A stretch of DNA of 64,000 nucleotides from Ooceraea biroi (Eukaryota; Arthropoda; Insecta; Hymenoptera; Formicidae): the NCBI RefSeq assembly GCF_003672135.1, contig NC_039508.1, positions 6,076,001-6,140,000 of the forward strand, read 5' to 3'. Numbering within the stretch: position 1 is the stretch's first letter; the number at the start of each line of letters is the position of its first letter. The notes under the pieces were generated by a model that saw only the letters and a program-made list of their open reading frames with translations, was not told the DNA's origin and ran no database searches. The translations under genes were made by a program, and so were the position numbers. This document shows, piece after piece, positions 52,691 through 64,000 of the stretch.

Positions 52691-52715
52691 TCGCGTCACG
52701 CGTGTGACACACGCG
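52691..52715. promoter_or_regulatory. Second copy of the CACGCGTG 14-mer, with a 17-nt odd palindrome
   Basis: TCGCGTCACGCGTG (52691-52704) repeats the 44550 sequence. It overlaps CGCGTGTGACACACGCG (52699-52715), a perfect inverted repeat around a central A. It is a candidate bHLH-type site only. Confidence 0.3.
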
Positions 52716-54950
52716 CGATTGAAATTTAATTAAATGTACGTGCGAGACGAAAGCGCCTTCGCCGTTAATTGAAAGTCACTTTGATTAATCTTAATTCGAA
52801 TAACTTGGCGCGCAATCGACTTGCTTTCGATCCGACCTCCTCCAGAAATCGTGTCGTCACGAGAAAATCGCGAAATTTCATTCGCTTTATGATGCTTAGA
52901 CGGTTTAGGGAATATCAAGGCACTACTCGGAAGTCTCGACATTATATATTCGACACAATGAGCGCAGTGATACAGCGAGATCAGTTCGTTATCTCTAACG
53001 AATAAAAATGCTCCTCATAAAAATTCCCCGTATAAAAATGTGCTCCTCAACCTCCTCTGCTGGTTTCCCGACATCTGCGTGAATTGGAGAAAAATTTCCA
53101 TACTTCCTTGCCCCCTTCGGATCACCGGATGGATCGAATTTATAAGGAGATCCCGCTCATTCACTATCTCCGTTACCTTCACGAGAGGAATATCCCGCGT
53201 GACGCGAAATCGATGAGAAGTATGATTATTGAATTACGGGAGTACCGCCAATTTCACGAGCTTACGGCTATAACTGATTGCGCGGATCGGCGCTGGAAAG
53301 AAGATGGGATTTCCGCTCTCGCTTACTCTCTTCTTACACTGCGCCGTGTAACTTGTATCGGACAGCTGAAGCACGGCAAGGTGCTCGTATTCTCTACGAG
53401 CACTTCTGCCCTCTTTCGCTGTAGCCACGGCACGTGATGCGAAACCGATGAAGAGCACGAGGCCGGAATTAATGATAACGTCCATTATCCTCCGCGATCG
53501 ATACTTCCATTTAAAAAAGACTTGACAAACAAATTTTCTGAAGCAGATCAGATTGCGTGTACCTTCGTTTTATTTCTATATTCTTTTTCTTACTTTTTTC
53601 TTTAAAACTTTTTGCTGATATAAAACGTGAAAAATATTTTTCTTTAATTTCATCTTAATTACATGATGTAATCATGATAAAATTAATTACATGGGAAAAT
53701 TAACTGACGCAATTACACGAAGATAAGGAAAGTGTTAAAGCACATGGATCGTAGATTGAGCAACTATTGGTCCGTCGAGGAACAAACCCCGAATGCAGTT
53801 CTCCAGCTCTCGCGAGAAATTATTTCGAGCGGAGTTAAATGGCGCGCGACCCTAATTCTATCCTAGTAACTTCCGAGCAGATTTCATCGGATGTATTGCT
53901 GTGAAGCAATTGCACAAATAACGCGGAGTGTACGTTACGGGTACGTTGAATTCCACTTTACTCACTCCTTTACAAGGAACTGCAGGCACTATCCAGCGAA
54001 GAAACGTGACTCGCTAACAGACGAGTCGAAAAATCGCGTCCTTTCTCTATCTATCCTGCTACCTTTCTCTCCTCAAAGAATTTAATAAGTATTTGTCAGA
54101 ATGGTGGTGTGTTACGGTGTCTTGGCCGGATCTTAAATAGCCGTCAAGATTATGGGACACGAGTGGCCTTGTTCGGAACTCGTCGTCCTTGACACGCTAC
54201 ATTGCAGTCCCGTGCACGCCCGCTGCATCAAGGCTGATGCTGGCTACTTTCGCGCGCGAGATCAGCTGGACACGGGCGTGGAAACAGGCTGTTGCGCAAT
54301 CGTTAATAGAGCGACTCTATCGCAATTATGGATGTGACGTAAGGTGATTGCAGCGGTGCGTCGCATCTCTCGACCGATTGATTCGACTGTCGTTTGTAAA
54401 CTTCTTGAGCGAATAAAAAAGATGCATGCTTATGACTCGAGACTTTCTCGCGATGATCTGTTCAGAAATGATTAATCATATTCACATTCGATCGTGACAA
54501 AGCGCGAAGGGGCTTTCAAGTTATTCATCTGGCACTGCAATATCTCAATTTTTTTTCTATGACATAATTTGCACCGTTCCTAGCTGATGCCGTTGCGTGA
54601 AAAGCAGATACTACACGTTGTTTAACGACAGTTGTCATGCTATCGGTGAGCATAAAATAGATTTATGAGAGTAAGAGTAGAACTTTAACTTTCAAGCGAG
54701 GGAAGAAGAATAATGACACATCCGTATTTTGTCCAACGTTGATATGACTGTGAAATCCCGTCTTTAACGATCGCATTACGTTTCTGCGTAATTCGTACGG
54801 ACGCTTTCTCGTTTGGGAGTATTTATCCACGACACCTCCGTCGGCTATCATCTCGAAAGTTCGCGCCCGGCGAGCGTCGCGCGCCGCCCGCGCTGCCAGC
54901 TTCATAAATACTTTTAAGCGCGCTTCCTTAACAATTATTAATTACGGAAG

Positions 54951-55460
54951 CTTAAGCAATTAACTCGACGGACTAATTGCAATCGTAAATTCCTCCGGAG
55001 GCGCGACAGCGCGACGTCCTCGCCGGCGAAGGGCGTCGCCGTATCTCGCGCGCCGTGCTCGCATAATTATTATGGCCTGTTGCAGGGCGCGCGTGCATGC
55101 CGCACGCGCGCATCGCATCGGCGCGCGGCGGTGCGGGTAGATTCGAGGGATGAGATAGGGGGTGTACCGATGTGGCATTTAAGCGAAGTGGCGCGCGAGG
55201 GGACGCGGGAGGTTTTTACAAGGTTTCAGGGTCGCTAATGGTCCACGCGTACATAGCGCGGCTGCCTGCTACGCTTGCGAGACCATTAATCAAAAGCCGA
55301 GAAAATATCTTGCGCTTAAAGTGCGCGACGCACGCCTCCCTCTTCCTTCCTCCCCTACGGCCCTGATATGCACGAGGCTGCATGAGTAATGCGCATAAAT
55401 ATGCGACCCAGGAGAAGCGAGGGGCTAAAAGCCGGGCTATACCTACGCGGTACCACGTTG
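54951..55460. other. Strongest CpG/GC-rich island in the window
   Basis: Very rich in CGCG, with the perfect hairpin at 55087-55111 and Ala/Arg-rich spurious frames on both strands. It is a candidate regulatory region or unmethylated CpG island. No gene is identified. Confidence 0.5.
55087..55111. repeat. Perfect 10-bp GC hairpin in the strongest GC island
   Basis: GCGCGCGTGC and GCACGCGCGC are exact reverse complements around the 5-base loop ATGCC. It follows an AATTATTATGG motif. Confidence 0.8.
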
Positions 55461-57960
55461 GAGCACGTGCGTGCATATATGTATTATTATAAGCGTTAAA
55501 TCGCATGATGGAATCGCGGGGGGTGATATCTGTGAGTGTGTGCGAAGCTGTTAGCACTCGGCCGGAATGAGCTGCGTTTTTGAACATTTTTGTCTTGACA
55601 TATTAACAGTAGGTCAGCGCAATATTACTTAACGTTCCGTATATTAGAGTCAATAAATTTTGATAAAATATTCAGATAAACGAGCCAATAAGTTATTCTT
55701 TGCGTGAATATCAGCATCAACATAAAAGTATAATTAACTCAATTTTCCGCCTCTCTATATCGAATACACAAAATTATAATGTAGATAAAGGATAATCGTT
55801 AACTAAATTTATTCAATTAAACTTGCTCGCATGATTAGAGCCCCGTGTATCGCACCTGTGTACGCTCGTTAAATCGTTACTGATTGCGAACTTGCCTTCC
55901 GTTTTGCCGGGTAACGCAAAATCTGAGAAAGTAGCATTAGTTAGTATATAAATACACTACAATGTTATTGCATGTTACGCGCTATTTATTGTGGCCGTAC
56001 TTGGACTTCGTAATGGTCAGGGACGAGGAGAAATTGTTGGCTGTTGAGCTATTCGGGCCTCGAACAATGCGCGCAACAATTAATCAAAGTAGCATACGGG
56101 TATTTGCACAAAATGATACATAATCAAGAAACGCGGGAATTTTCAAGCCGGACTAATAGCGCGCAGATAAGTATCAGGGTCGTAACGTGCTTTCATTATT
56201 TCGTCGATTATATGTAAATTATTCAGATTGACGATTGCGCGCCCACGAAATCACAGAAATATGCGTGTGCACCTACAATAAGCGTAAATAATAAGTGCAT
56301 TTCGAAACACGCAAATGGATAAAGCGATTTCGTTATAAAACACATAATTGATTAGCGCCAATTACGGTAAAAAGCTCGTAATAAAATTTAAGAAGAAATT
56401 TATTCGAATTAATTCGTTTCATTGTACTCGCGCATGTACGTCATTTGCAGTAAATTATCTTTCAACAATCACGTTAATTCAAGATAATTAAATGTACCTC
56501 TAATATGTTCAATTTATATCCAAATTTATGTCCAACTGACGCATTGATGATGTTCGATGTGTTAATATCCGCAAGAATTTTGCGATGCATGTCATTAATT
56601 CTTATTCTCCTTTGCGAGAAGCAATCGAACCACACAATTACATACAAATGAATAGTCTCGAATATTACAGAGAATGTTAAACAAGAGAACATTTCAACAT
56701 AAATGTATTAATCATAACAGACTCAATCAATACTGCTCATTATCGAAATATCACTCGACAGTCGACACCAAAGATCTGCATTAACAAGAACGTTTCGTGA
56801 ACGTGATTTTTTCGTGATATTTCCGTGGACGCTAAACATCCCCGTCGCGTTGTACCAGTACAATCAGAACGGCGATAAGAGCCTAGTACACGTCAAGGGG
56901 TACGGTATACGGTGCGGGGCGCGCGACATGCAAATTTTTACGTCGCTCGGAAGCGAAAAGCGCGATTACCCCCTGTCACGAATAATCGGAATGTTAAAAG
57001 CGTGTTGCGCGCCGCGCACGAATATCCGCGCGGCTGGTAACACCCGCGTGCTGCCTACCACCGCATCGTATCGTATTATTATTTTCGAGTTTACATTCTT
57101 GCGTACACCGGGACCCCCACGAACGCAGCATGTAATTACTATAAGCGATAACGTACATGTACGTATGCGCGCGTGCCTTTTCAAGGGTTTTAACGACGGC
57201 CCGACGAATCACTGCAGTGCGGTTGCCGCATTGGCCGGTCTACTTGGATGCCAGGACCGCCACCTCTGGCCGATCGATCAGCGGATTTTGTTCATTTGAC
57301 TGTTCCGGTGTTGTTTCAGGATGCAGCGAGCCCCATTTTTGCCGTTGCATTTCGATACGTATAAAAATCGTGTCGGACGCTGCACTGGAAACATCAATCA
57401 TCGAAACTGTGATTCTGCAGACGCGAAAGTAAGGCATGTACGGATAAACAACCGTTCGATGCGTTTATTTAATAAGTATAATATTCGAAATTCCAAAAAT
57501 TAAGTTTCTCATTTATATAATATATTTATATGTATATATTTCGGATGACTTTAGATTAAAAGTACGTTTCGCTGAAAAATTTCGCTTAATGAACAACGTG
57601 CTCTCAATTAGCGATTAAGCAAACAAATCTCTGCCGCTGGAAGAACAAATAGGAGAGAGCGATGAGCAAAAACAGTTATTTAGAGCGTTCGAAGCATTAA
57701 CCAGCTTGAATCCGCTCGCCGCGTTAATACCAGATTATTTCTATTACACGGTTTACACGGCTTCTGCTTAAGCTGAACGAATGGTCGGGCTCTAATTATC
57801 ACTGTGGGGATGCGACCTGGGAATATAGCGGTTTCTTACTCTTACTTTCTCTCTCTCTCTTCTCCCGGTCTGTCTGCCACTGCGTAAATGAGCATCGCTT
57901 GAATCTAAACCGCACCGTGATGCTCACGGATAAGCAAACATAAAGGGTATTAGATAGAAA
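55461..57960. other. Non-coding stretch
   Basis: Mostly AT-rich. A 161-codon plus frame (56814-57299, from a GTG; no family recognised) and overlapping minus frames lie in a CpG-bearing patch at 56.8-57.3 kb. Confidence 0.55.
57845..57866. repeat. (CT)n pyrimidine tract
   Basis: TTTCTCTCTCTCTCTTCTCCC, about 100 bp upstream of the DUF4817-type element. Confidence 0.88.
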
Positions 57961-57962
57961 TA

Positions 57963-58115
57963 TACAGGGTGTCCCGGGTTTTAACCGACAAACTGCGGGA
58001 GCATATTCTACTAGTGGAAATAAGAAAAAATTCTTATATCGAGTTTGCTTAGAAATGCTTTATTACAAAGTTATAAACCAATATTGAAAAGAAATATGAG
58101 ATAAGTAACAACGGA
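57963..58115 (+). repeat. Left 153-bp terminal inverted repeat of the DUF4817-type element
   Basis: It pairs with 58575-58727. The visible differences are GTGTCCC here against GTATCCC in the other arm, and TTAGAAATG against TTAGGAATG. Confidence 0.95.
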
Positions 58116-58270
58116 ACATAGTGTAGAATTTGGAAGGTCGAAGATGTTTATGTTATGTGTATTCACATGTATTCATGTTCACTATGTTGAAACGATTCAG
58201 TATGATTGTTACTTTCACAACAGTAGCTGTTAGATTTCAATCGTCGTGTCAACTAGCAATTACTATCAGA

Positions 58271-58420
58271 ATGCCAAAAGTGTTTTCAAATGAGGAATAC
58301 ACTGATATTCATTTCGTGTACGGATTCTGTGACGGAAATGCACGAGCTGCCGTACGAGAGTATCAACGTAGATTTCCTAACAGGAGAGTACCAGATAGAT
58401 TTAAAGCAACGAATTACTAA
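58271..58420 (+). pseudogene. N-terminal remnant of a DUF4817-type transposase (49 residues)
   Basis: The reading frame from ATG 58271 begins MPKVFSNEEYTDIHFVYGF and continues through DGNARAAVREYQRRFPNRR to VPDR. I recognise this as the helix-turn-helix-like N-terminal domain annotated DUF4817 in many ant and other arthropod transposon proteins. After VPDR (about 58399) family similarity stops, and the frame runs into a TAA at 58418-58420. The frame is also open upstream to about 58130, but that part does not look like the family, so 58271 is the preferred start. By analogy with related transposases the domain would bind the element ends. Without the catalytic core this product cannot transpose DNA, although it might still bind the TIRs if expressed. 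Confidence 0.85.
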
Positions 58421-58538
58421 TTCAGTTACTGAGATGCAACAAAATTTTCAGGAATGTCGTACTGTAACAAATTCTGTACTACGTCGATGTCTAGCTTGTA
58501 TCGATGTGCAAGGACAACATTTTGAAATGCGTCACTAA
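58398..58538 (+). pseudogene. C-terminal remnant of the same transposase
   Basis: In the frame +1 to the N-terminal remnant, the peptide starts at about LKQRITNSVTEMQ and ends VLRRCLACIDVQGQHFEMRH before the TAA at 58536-58538. This matches the usual end of mariner-like and DUF4817-type transposases: an arginine-rich helix, then a cysteine or valine segment and a GxHFE-like tail. The internal deletion joins near 58397-58401 and removes the DDE/D catalytic region. It also leaves the two ends out of frame with each other. The assignment is from pattern memory, supported by its place just inside the right TIR. Confidence 0.7.
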
Positions 58539-58574
58539 ATCATTGCGTACATAATTTTTATTTTTGTGAAAAAA

Positions 58575-58727
58575 TCCGTTGTTACTTATCTCATATTTCT
58601 TTTCAATATTGGTTTATAACTTTGTAATAAAGCATTCCTAAGCAAACTCGATATAAGAATTTTTTCTTATTTCCACTAGTAGAATATGCTCCCGCAGTTT
58701 GTCGGTTAAAACCCGGGATACCCTGTA
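58575..58727 (-). repeat. Right 153-bp terminal inverted repeat of the DUF4817-type element
   Basis: This is the reverse complement of the left arm with two substitutions. It ends CCCGGGATACCCTGTA immediately before the flanking TA. Confidence 0.95.
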
Positions 58728-58956
58728 TAGAGCATGAATTAAAAAGCTCACTTTAGACGGATTGACTCTGATGAGCATGTTGGAGAACAGCGCAAGAAAT
58801 GTTCTACTGCCCACTTTCATTTTTTTCGTCTTTCTCGTTCGTTTTCCATTTTATTCTAATTTCGTTGTCTTGTATTAAAAGAGAAATTACGACTTTATGT
58901 TTCTCTTAATAATAATACATAATTGAAAGAAAGGAGAATTCTTCCTTAACGTATAT

Positions 58957-58970
58957 GCGTGTGTGTGTGT
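58957..58970. repeat. (GT)n microsatellite
   Basis: GCGTGTGTGTGTGT, a short alternating tract. Confidence 0.9.
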
Positions 58971-60696
58971 TTCTATAATATATAAATTTTTATCAACCAT
59001 TTATTAAATCGCGTTTCTTCAGCTTTACATTATCGTATCTGTTAAATACCAAACTGCACGGAAAGCGGAAAGCGGAAGCTTCGTGGATGGCGAAACAATC
59101 TCGCAAGGTAGAAAAACTGACGATTAATTACATTTCCATTTACCATGTCCGGGCGCTTTGAAGATGGTTCATGAACGTTATTCGGCGTAACGTACATAGA
59201 GAAGTACAGATGCATCAAAGCATGAATGTAACTTCGAGCGACGGGGAAATTAATGACCTTTCAGGTCAATCTCCGGTGATGCATGACCGTTTCCCTCGTT
59301 AGAGGCCCTAGGTGGAATCACGAAGGTGGGTTTTAGCCGGATGAAGGTCGACCTCCAATTATCGCCGCGATAGACGAAGGATACAACCTAGACAAATCGT
59401 ATATCTTATGACTCCTATTTTCTCCCCTTTCGCGTTTTCTTCTTCCTTCTTTATCTTCTGGTAATCTGAATTTAATTGCTACCGTCCAGAAAATCGTGAA
59501 ATAAAAAAGTAATAATGGATCATACTCAAGAAAGTCTCATACTCGGATATTGCTGCGTCATTACTTGCGTTAGGGCTTGATTAAACCAGCTGTAACGTGA
59601 GACAGTACCCGCCGCGAGCACCAGCGCTAGGATACTTTTAAGCGGAAGATGCGAATATAATTATAATCACGGGAAAATGCGGGATACGGAAAATCGTAAT
59701 CTCCCGCTTCAACTATAACTTCCTACGCGTTATACTTCCTTGGTTTACACGGCGGTAGCGCACGAAGTGCGGTATTGATCGGACGTTCGAGATAAATTCT
59801 CAGCCGACATAAAAAAAAAGATTTAATGAACTGTGGCAGCCTTTTAGATCGACCCATTTAAATGCGGATACAGCGATGTAAATCACGGCGGTAGCGCGAT
59901 CAAGATCGCAGATAAAAAAAATGCTACCTACAAATTTTAACGGCTTTAATCGAGTTCCTGAGTTATGTTCGATGGTTCACATTCTTTCTCTGTCAGCGCG
60001 CGTAAAAATCACTGTTAAAAAAGGATCGCGAAAAAACCTCTCTGCAAAAATAAACTGTGAGGTGTAACGCGCGATTGTCCGTATCCGCATTAATCAAATT
60101 CGCCGCAACGGATGATGCAAGTCGCATAATTGCAATTTTGCATTTGTAACAATGGGGAACGTATGCTTATTACCTTCATTTTGATACAAGCGTTTATATA
60201 TATTTGTTTTAACTCAATTGCGCAATTAACATTCGCTAATAATTACGAGGTAGAGACAACGGGCTCTTTGCAATTAAAATTTTCATGCGTGTTACAATTT
60301 GCATCATCAATATGCATATTTACGAATACGTGGTGCATTATTTCGATACATTTTTGCTGCATTTTTTTCTTTTCTTTCCGGTTTTCCCCTTCTCCTTGAC
60401 TACAACATCTAACATTTCCATCCTAAAAGCCATGAGTAACGCCCAGTTCCATCTGCCATATACCAACGTCCAGTCTCCGTGGCTACACTTTCTCTAATTA
60501 TCGCAATTCATTCGTAACATCCCGTTTCAACGCGCTACAAGTACAGCATGCTGGCAACGTGATAATTATGCCGGTAATGATAATTACTACGTGATCATGG
60601 TTCCGCTAATTATTTCATTGAGAAAGAAATTCTTCGTAATTCCTTCATTTAGCGATCAGTGTGAATGCGATAAGAAATATATAATATATGGGTAAC

Positions 60697-60698
<2 letters not shown>

Positions 60699-60730
<32 letters not shown>
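60699..60730. repeat. (TA)16 microsatellite
   Basis: Thirty-two bases of perfect TA inside very AT-rich DNA. It is likely to be length-variable. Confidence 0.97.
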
Positions 60731-60735
<5 letters not shown>

Positions 60736-63700
60736 AATAAAATGAATATATTTTATATAATTAATATGCATTATTATATTATTATATTATTAGTATTATA
60801 AAATCTATCACGTTTAGTACTCATCTTATTTACACAATTAATCGCATTCACAGAGTAGAGTACGATGAAATGGAAGATTAAGAAGAAGATTAACGAAAGA
60901 ACAATTAACAAGATTAAAGATATCATTGTCGGAATACGTGACGTTTTCTCATTTCTCTAATAACCTGGAATTTCTGCCGGCGCCTAGCAGGATTTCTCGA
61001 GTATCTGCAGGCGAATTTATTATTCGCCGATAATTAGCGGAATTCGCACTTAAAGCGGGATCTAGTACCTCTGGGAGAAGCAATGTTATCAGAGAAACGG
61101 GAAGGATAAAGATAAGTCTGCCACGACTATTGATGGTATTACTTCGAGCACGTATGTGAGCACGTTCCTTTCGCGATGTGCATTAACGGTGAGTTAGTCT
61201 TCGCCGAATAAAACGAAGCAGCCGAAGTTATATACGTGGTCCTCCGGGAGTAATATAGAGCAGGATAATCTCCAGGCGAAACTGTAACGAGTTTATAGCG
61301 CGCGTTTAATCAGCGATGTTAGTTATAGATAGAGATAATTACGACAGGCGCACGATGTACGTAAGTATTGACTACAGAATTAACCGGAGTAAATGGTTAT
61401 GGTATAACGGAAGCGCCTGCTAAGAAGGAAATGTTCATTTACGCGATATTAATGTAGAATTGATTATTCAAAAAATTTTATAAAGTGCAGGATTTTATTT
61501 AGATGTTTAAATTAACTTTTACATCGAAATTTTCTAGTTTTCTGAATATTATCTATTCAGTTATTTATTTTTATGATTTACAATAATATTATTACGTAAT
61601 ATTGAACACTTAGATGCGTGAAATATAATTATATGGTTTCGATTAAAGATATATAATCTGCATAATGATGAGATAGTAATTTGTTCCTTTGCGTATATAC
61701 CATCTTACTAGTAATTAAGCACTTGAATCTACCCTGATATTAGCCGCAAATCGATCAGACAACCTTGAGCTGCACATGGGCAATACGTTTCTCCGATTCC
61801 ATTAATGCAGTTTGGAGTATTGAATTAACCAAATTAACTGTACCGCTCTAATTAATCGGGTCAACCGAATTAATTCGATCTTCCTCGAACCAAAGGCGTT
61901 ATCAATTCCAATGACCACTACATTATTTCAAGAGGAACTATCCATCTATTCACACGTCGTAAAATTATCTTGCAACGTACAGGATCCAAAAATTATGTGC
62001 TTCCTATAAAAATGAAAAAAACGTAGGAATAAGTGTTCCTATATAAATTTTCGTCTGCGAGGAAATTTTAATTAAAAAAATTAATCTAATACGCCGTGTA
62101 TGCTCGAGTAATTGTAATACTTAAAGTAACAAAGGTAACTATAGCAAATGCTGTAGAATGACAAGGGATTATTTTTTGACTTAACTTCAAAGAGATTCTA
62201 TTTTAATGGAACTTTAAATTAGAACTTAATTACGAAGATAAGTAGAGTTGAGTATTCACACAGCGACTCCATCGTCGAGAAAGAGACGCTCTCGAATTCA
62301 TTGTAGAGTAGATATTTCTGCGGTTTGATGTGATTCTTACGAAACGTTTGTACGTCACTTACGAGCGACGTTCGTATGAGGTCTTATCTCGCTACAAAGG
62401 CGTCAGACACGGTAGACATCGTTTTCGTTTCGAAAGAACAATGAGACTCTGAAACTATTCTTTCTTCGCGCGTATTACATAAGAGAGCTCTTTCTCTTCC
62501 GCTGTGAATCAATGCACGACATCGCGAGCACTTGTAATGTAATTGTCGAGATCAAGTCGACATCAAATTACTTTCGAGAAACGATATATTGCGTTTCCGC
62601 GATTTCTCGTGGGATACCTTCGCGCGCTCGTTAATCTCAAATGTATCCTGTGAAATTTGGTGAATCTCAGCAACGCATTCAACGCCGCTCACTCACATTG
62701 CTCTAACTGTTGTTTCGTTGCGATTCATCATCATAAATCACCCTCGTTCCGACTAGACAAGATTGTAATTAATACCAGTAACACATGTAAATGTCTTTTC
62801 TGAGATCCTTGAGAGCGTATTGTCCAGTTCCTAAACGTTATTGTTTGATACGTCAAGTGAATAATCGGAGCGCGAGCGCATTTCATCAGAGAGACCAATG
62901 ATTATTATACGCTATCCACCAATTAAATGCCTGAGCTTTTATTATTAAAATATTTGAATTAATAAATAGACCAAAACAATAGTAAATAGTAATTCTAAAT
63001 TAATTTATATAAAATTTCATTTTAATCCAATCTTGCAGCATGGAAATATTCTGTAAATTTTCTACTACTCTCTTGCTTGCGATAGCAAAATTCATCGTGA
63101 CACTGTGAAGATTAGAAATCTTCCCGCTCATCCTGCTTCGTAAAATGGTATTCCTTGCAATTTGCTAGTAAGCCGCATTAAATCCCTAAAGATAGTAAAC
63201 TCGATTAACTATGCGTTCTCTAAGAGAAAGCTTCGGGAAATGGTGACTCGGTACTAGCATGTTGCTTTTCCATTAAATTTCCTTTTTCTTTCCTCTTCCT
63301 TCTGTTCGTTTTTATTCCATTCTTGCCCTTTCTATACTTCTCCACCCTTCCTTCTAGACTCGTCCGTGCTCTTTTGCTTAAGAATGAGCCTAAGTTCCGC
63401 AGAACGAAAGTGGCATAGGATTTTCATAGGATTATTGGTTCATGAACTTGACGAGAATTCGTTCACGGACTGCGATTGACTATGCTTTCTCTTTTTTATT
63501 TGGCACATTTATTCGGTGGATCACGTAAATACGTACGACGCGAAATCCGACTCCAGGCATATAAGACCATTCACCATTCAGTACAACATATATTATTAAT
63601 TCGATTGATTGCGCACGTTAATCATTTTTTGACAGGTAAAGTCAACATCGTAGATTCCGTTCGCTCATCTCTCGCACTCAGACGAATCCGCCGCGAAATA

Positions 63701-64000
63701 ATATTCCCAAGCAACGTGAAAGCAAAATGATGATCGCAATTTACGAGATGATCGTGAACCCGTTAGATTTATGTACATACCAGAGAACGCAACCGGACTT
63801 TCGCAAGAATATGGAACGCATCGGCATCGTTACTTTGCGTAACTGTATTCGAGTATTAAGAATGAAAATCTCTTTTATTGCCTGTCTCGTATCCCGATAA
63901 TCATTCGTTCGATATTTTTTAGACGGAACATTTGATTCGCAAAGAAAACTGACATCGACAAAAAACCTGCAACAAATTGAAGAAGTAGCGTGTCCTCGAT

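Larger units (their letters stand above)
50691..54950. other. Non-coding stretch
   Basis: Includes a 150-codon minus frame (50694-51146) and a 117-codon plus frame (53084-53437), neither recognised, and the purine tract at 51811. Confidence 0.55.
57963..58727 (+). mobile_element. Internally deleted TIR DNA transposon, DUF4817-type family
   Basis: This 765-bp element has 153-bp terminal inverted repeats beginning TACAGGGTGTCCCGGG and is flanked by TA on both sides (57961-57962 and 58728-58729), consistent with TA target-site insertion. Between the arms lie the N-terminal and C-terminal ends of one transposase gene, with the central catalytic part missing. That makes it a non-autonomous derivative of a larger element. 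The two arms differ at only two positions that I can see, so the insertion is young or the arms have been homogenised. The family name rests on recognising the N-terminal peptide; the structure is read directly from the sequence. Confidence 0.92.
58730..64000. other. Non-coding stretch
   Basis: AT-rich with (GT)n and (TA)16 tracts. Open frames are under 90 codons and not recognised. No exon, RNA gene or further transposon is evident. Confidence 0.65.

Noticed and set aside
56814..57299. 161-codon plus-strand open frame
   Set aside because: It begins with GTG, lies in CpG-bearing DNA with overlapping minus-strand frames, and shows no recognisable domain or splice context.

Overview
The window looks like non-coding nuclear DNA from an insect, most likely an ant or another hymenopteran. 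The reasons are: AT-rich DNA alternating with short CpG-rich islands, many (GA)n/(CT)n and CA/GT microsatellites, a mariner-family DNA transposon, and a deleted copy of a TIR transposon family whose N-terminal protein (DUF4817-type) I recall as abundant in ant genomes. The species assignment is inference. I see no convincing host exon, tRNA, rRNA, CRISPR array or bacterial-style operon. The open frames outside the transposons are short, overlap on both strands in the GC-rich islands, and show no domain I recognise.

Layout. 1-20083: intergenic or intronic sequence with GC-rich islands (about 1.0-1.9, 3.9-4.3, 11.2-11.8 and 19.0-19.9 kb), several microsatellites, a related inverted pair of about 60-bp segments at 4.15 and 5.4 kb, and a foldback (MITE-like) element at 17366-17569. 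20086-21371: a full-length mariner with perfect 31-bp TIRs, TA target duplications and a transposase gene broken by what looks like one missing A. 21374-37790: non-coding, with a 47-nt alternating purine-pyrimidine tract at 33514-33560. 37790-38122: a degenerate tandem repeat of roughly 37-48-bp units. 38123-57962: non-coding, with GC-rich islands including one with a perfect GC hairpin at 55.09 kb. 57963-58727: an internally deleted DUF4817-type transposon with 153-bp TIRs that differ at only two positions. 58730-64000: AT-rich non-coding DNA with a (TA)16 run.

How the parts relate. The two transposons belong to different TA-inserting families, and neither encodes an intact transposase here. 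The mariner could only move by using a transposase made elsewhere, or if its lesion is bypassed or is a sequencing error. The 58-kb copy is a non-autonomous derivative whose long arms could fold into a hairpin RNA if transcribed. I found no clear new biological system. The best leads are the foldback element, the degenerate minisatellite, the 4.15/5.4-kb related pair and the GC-rich islands.
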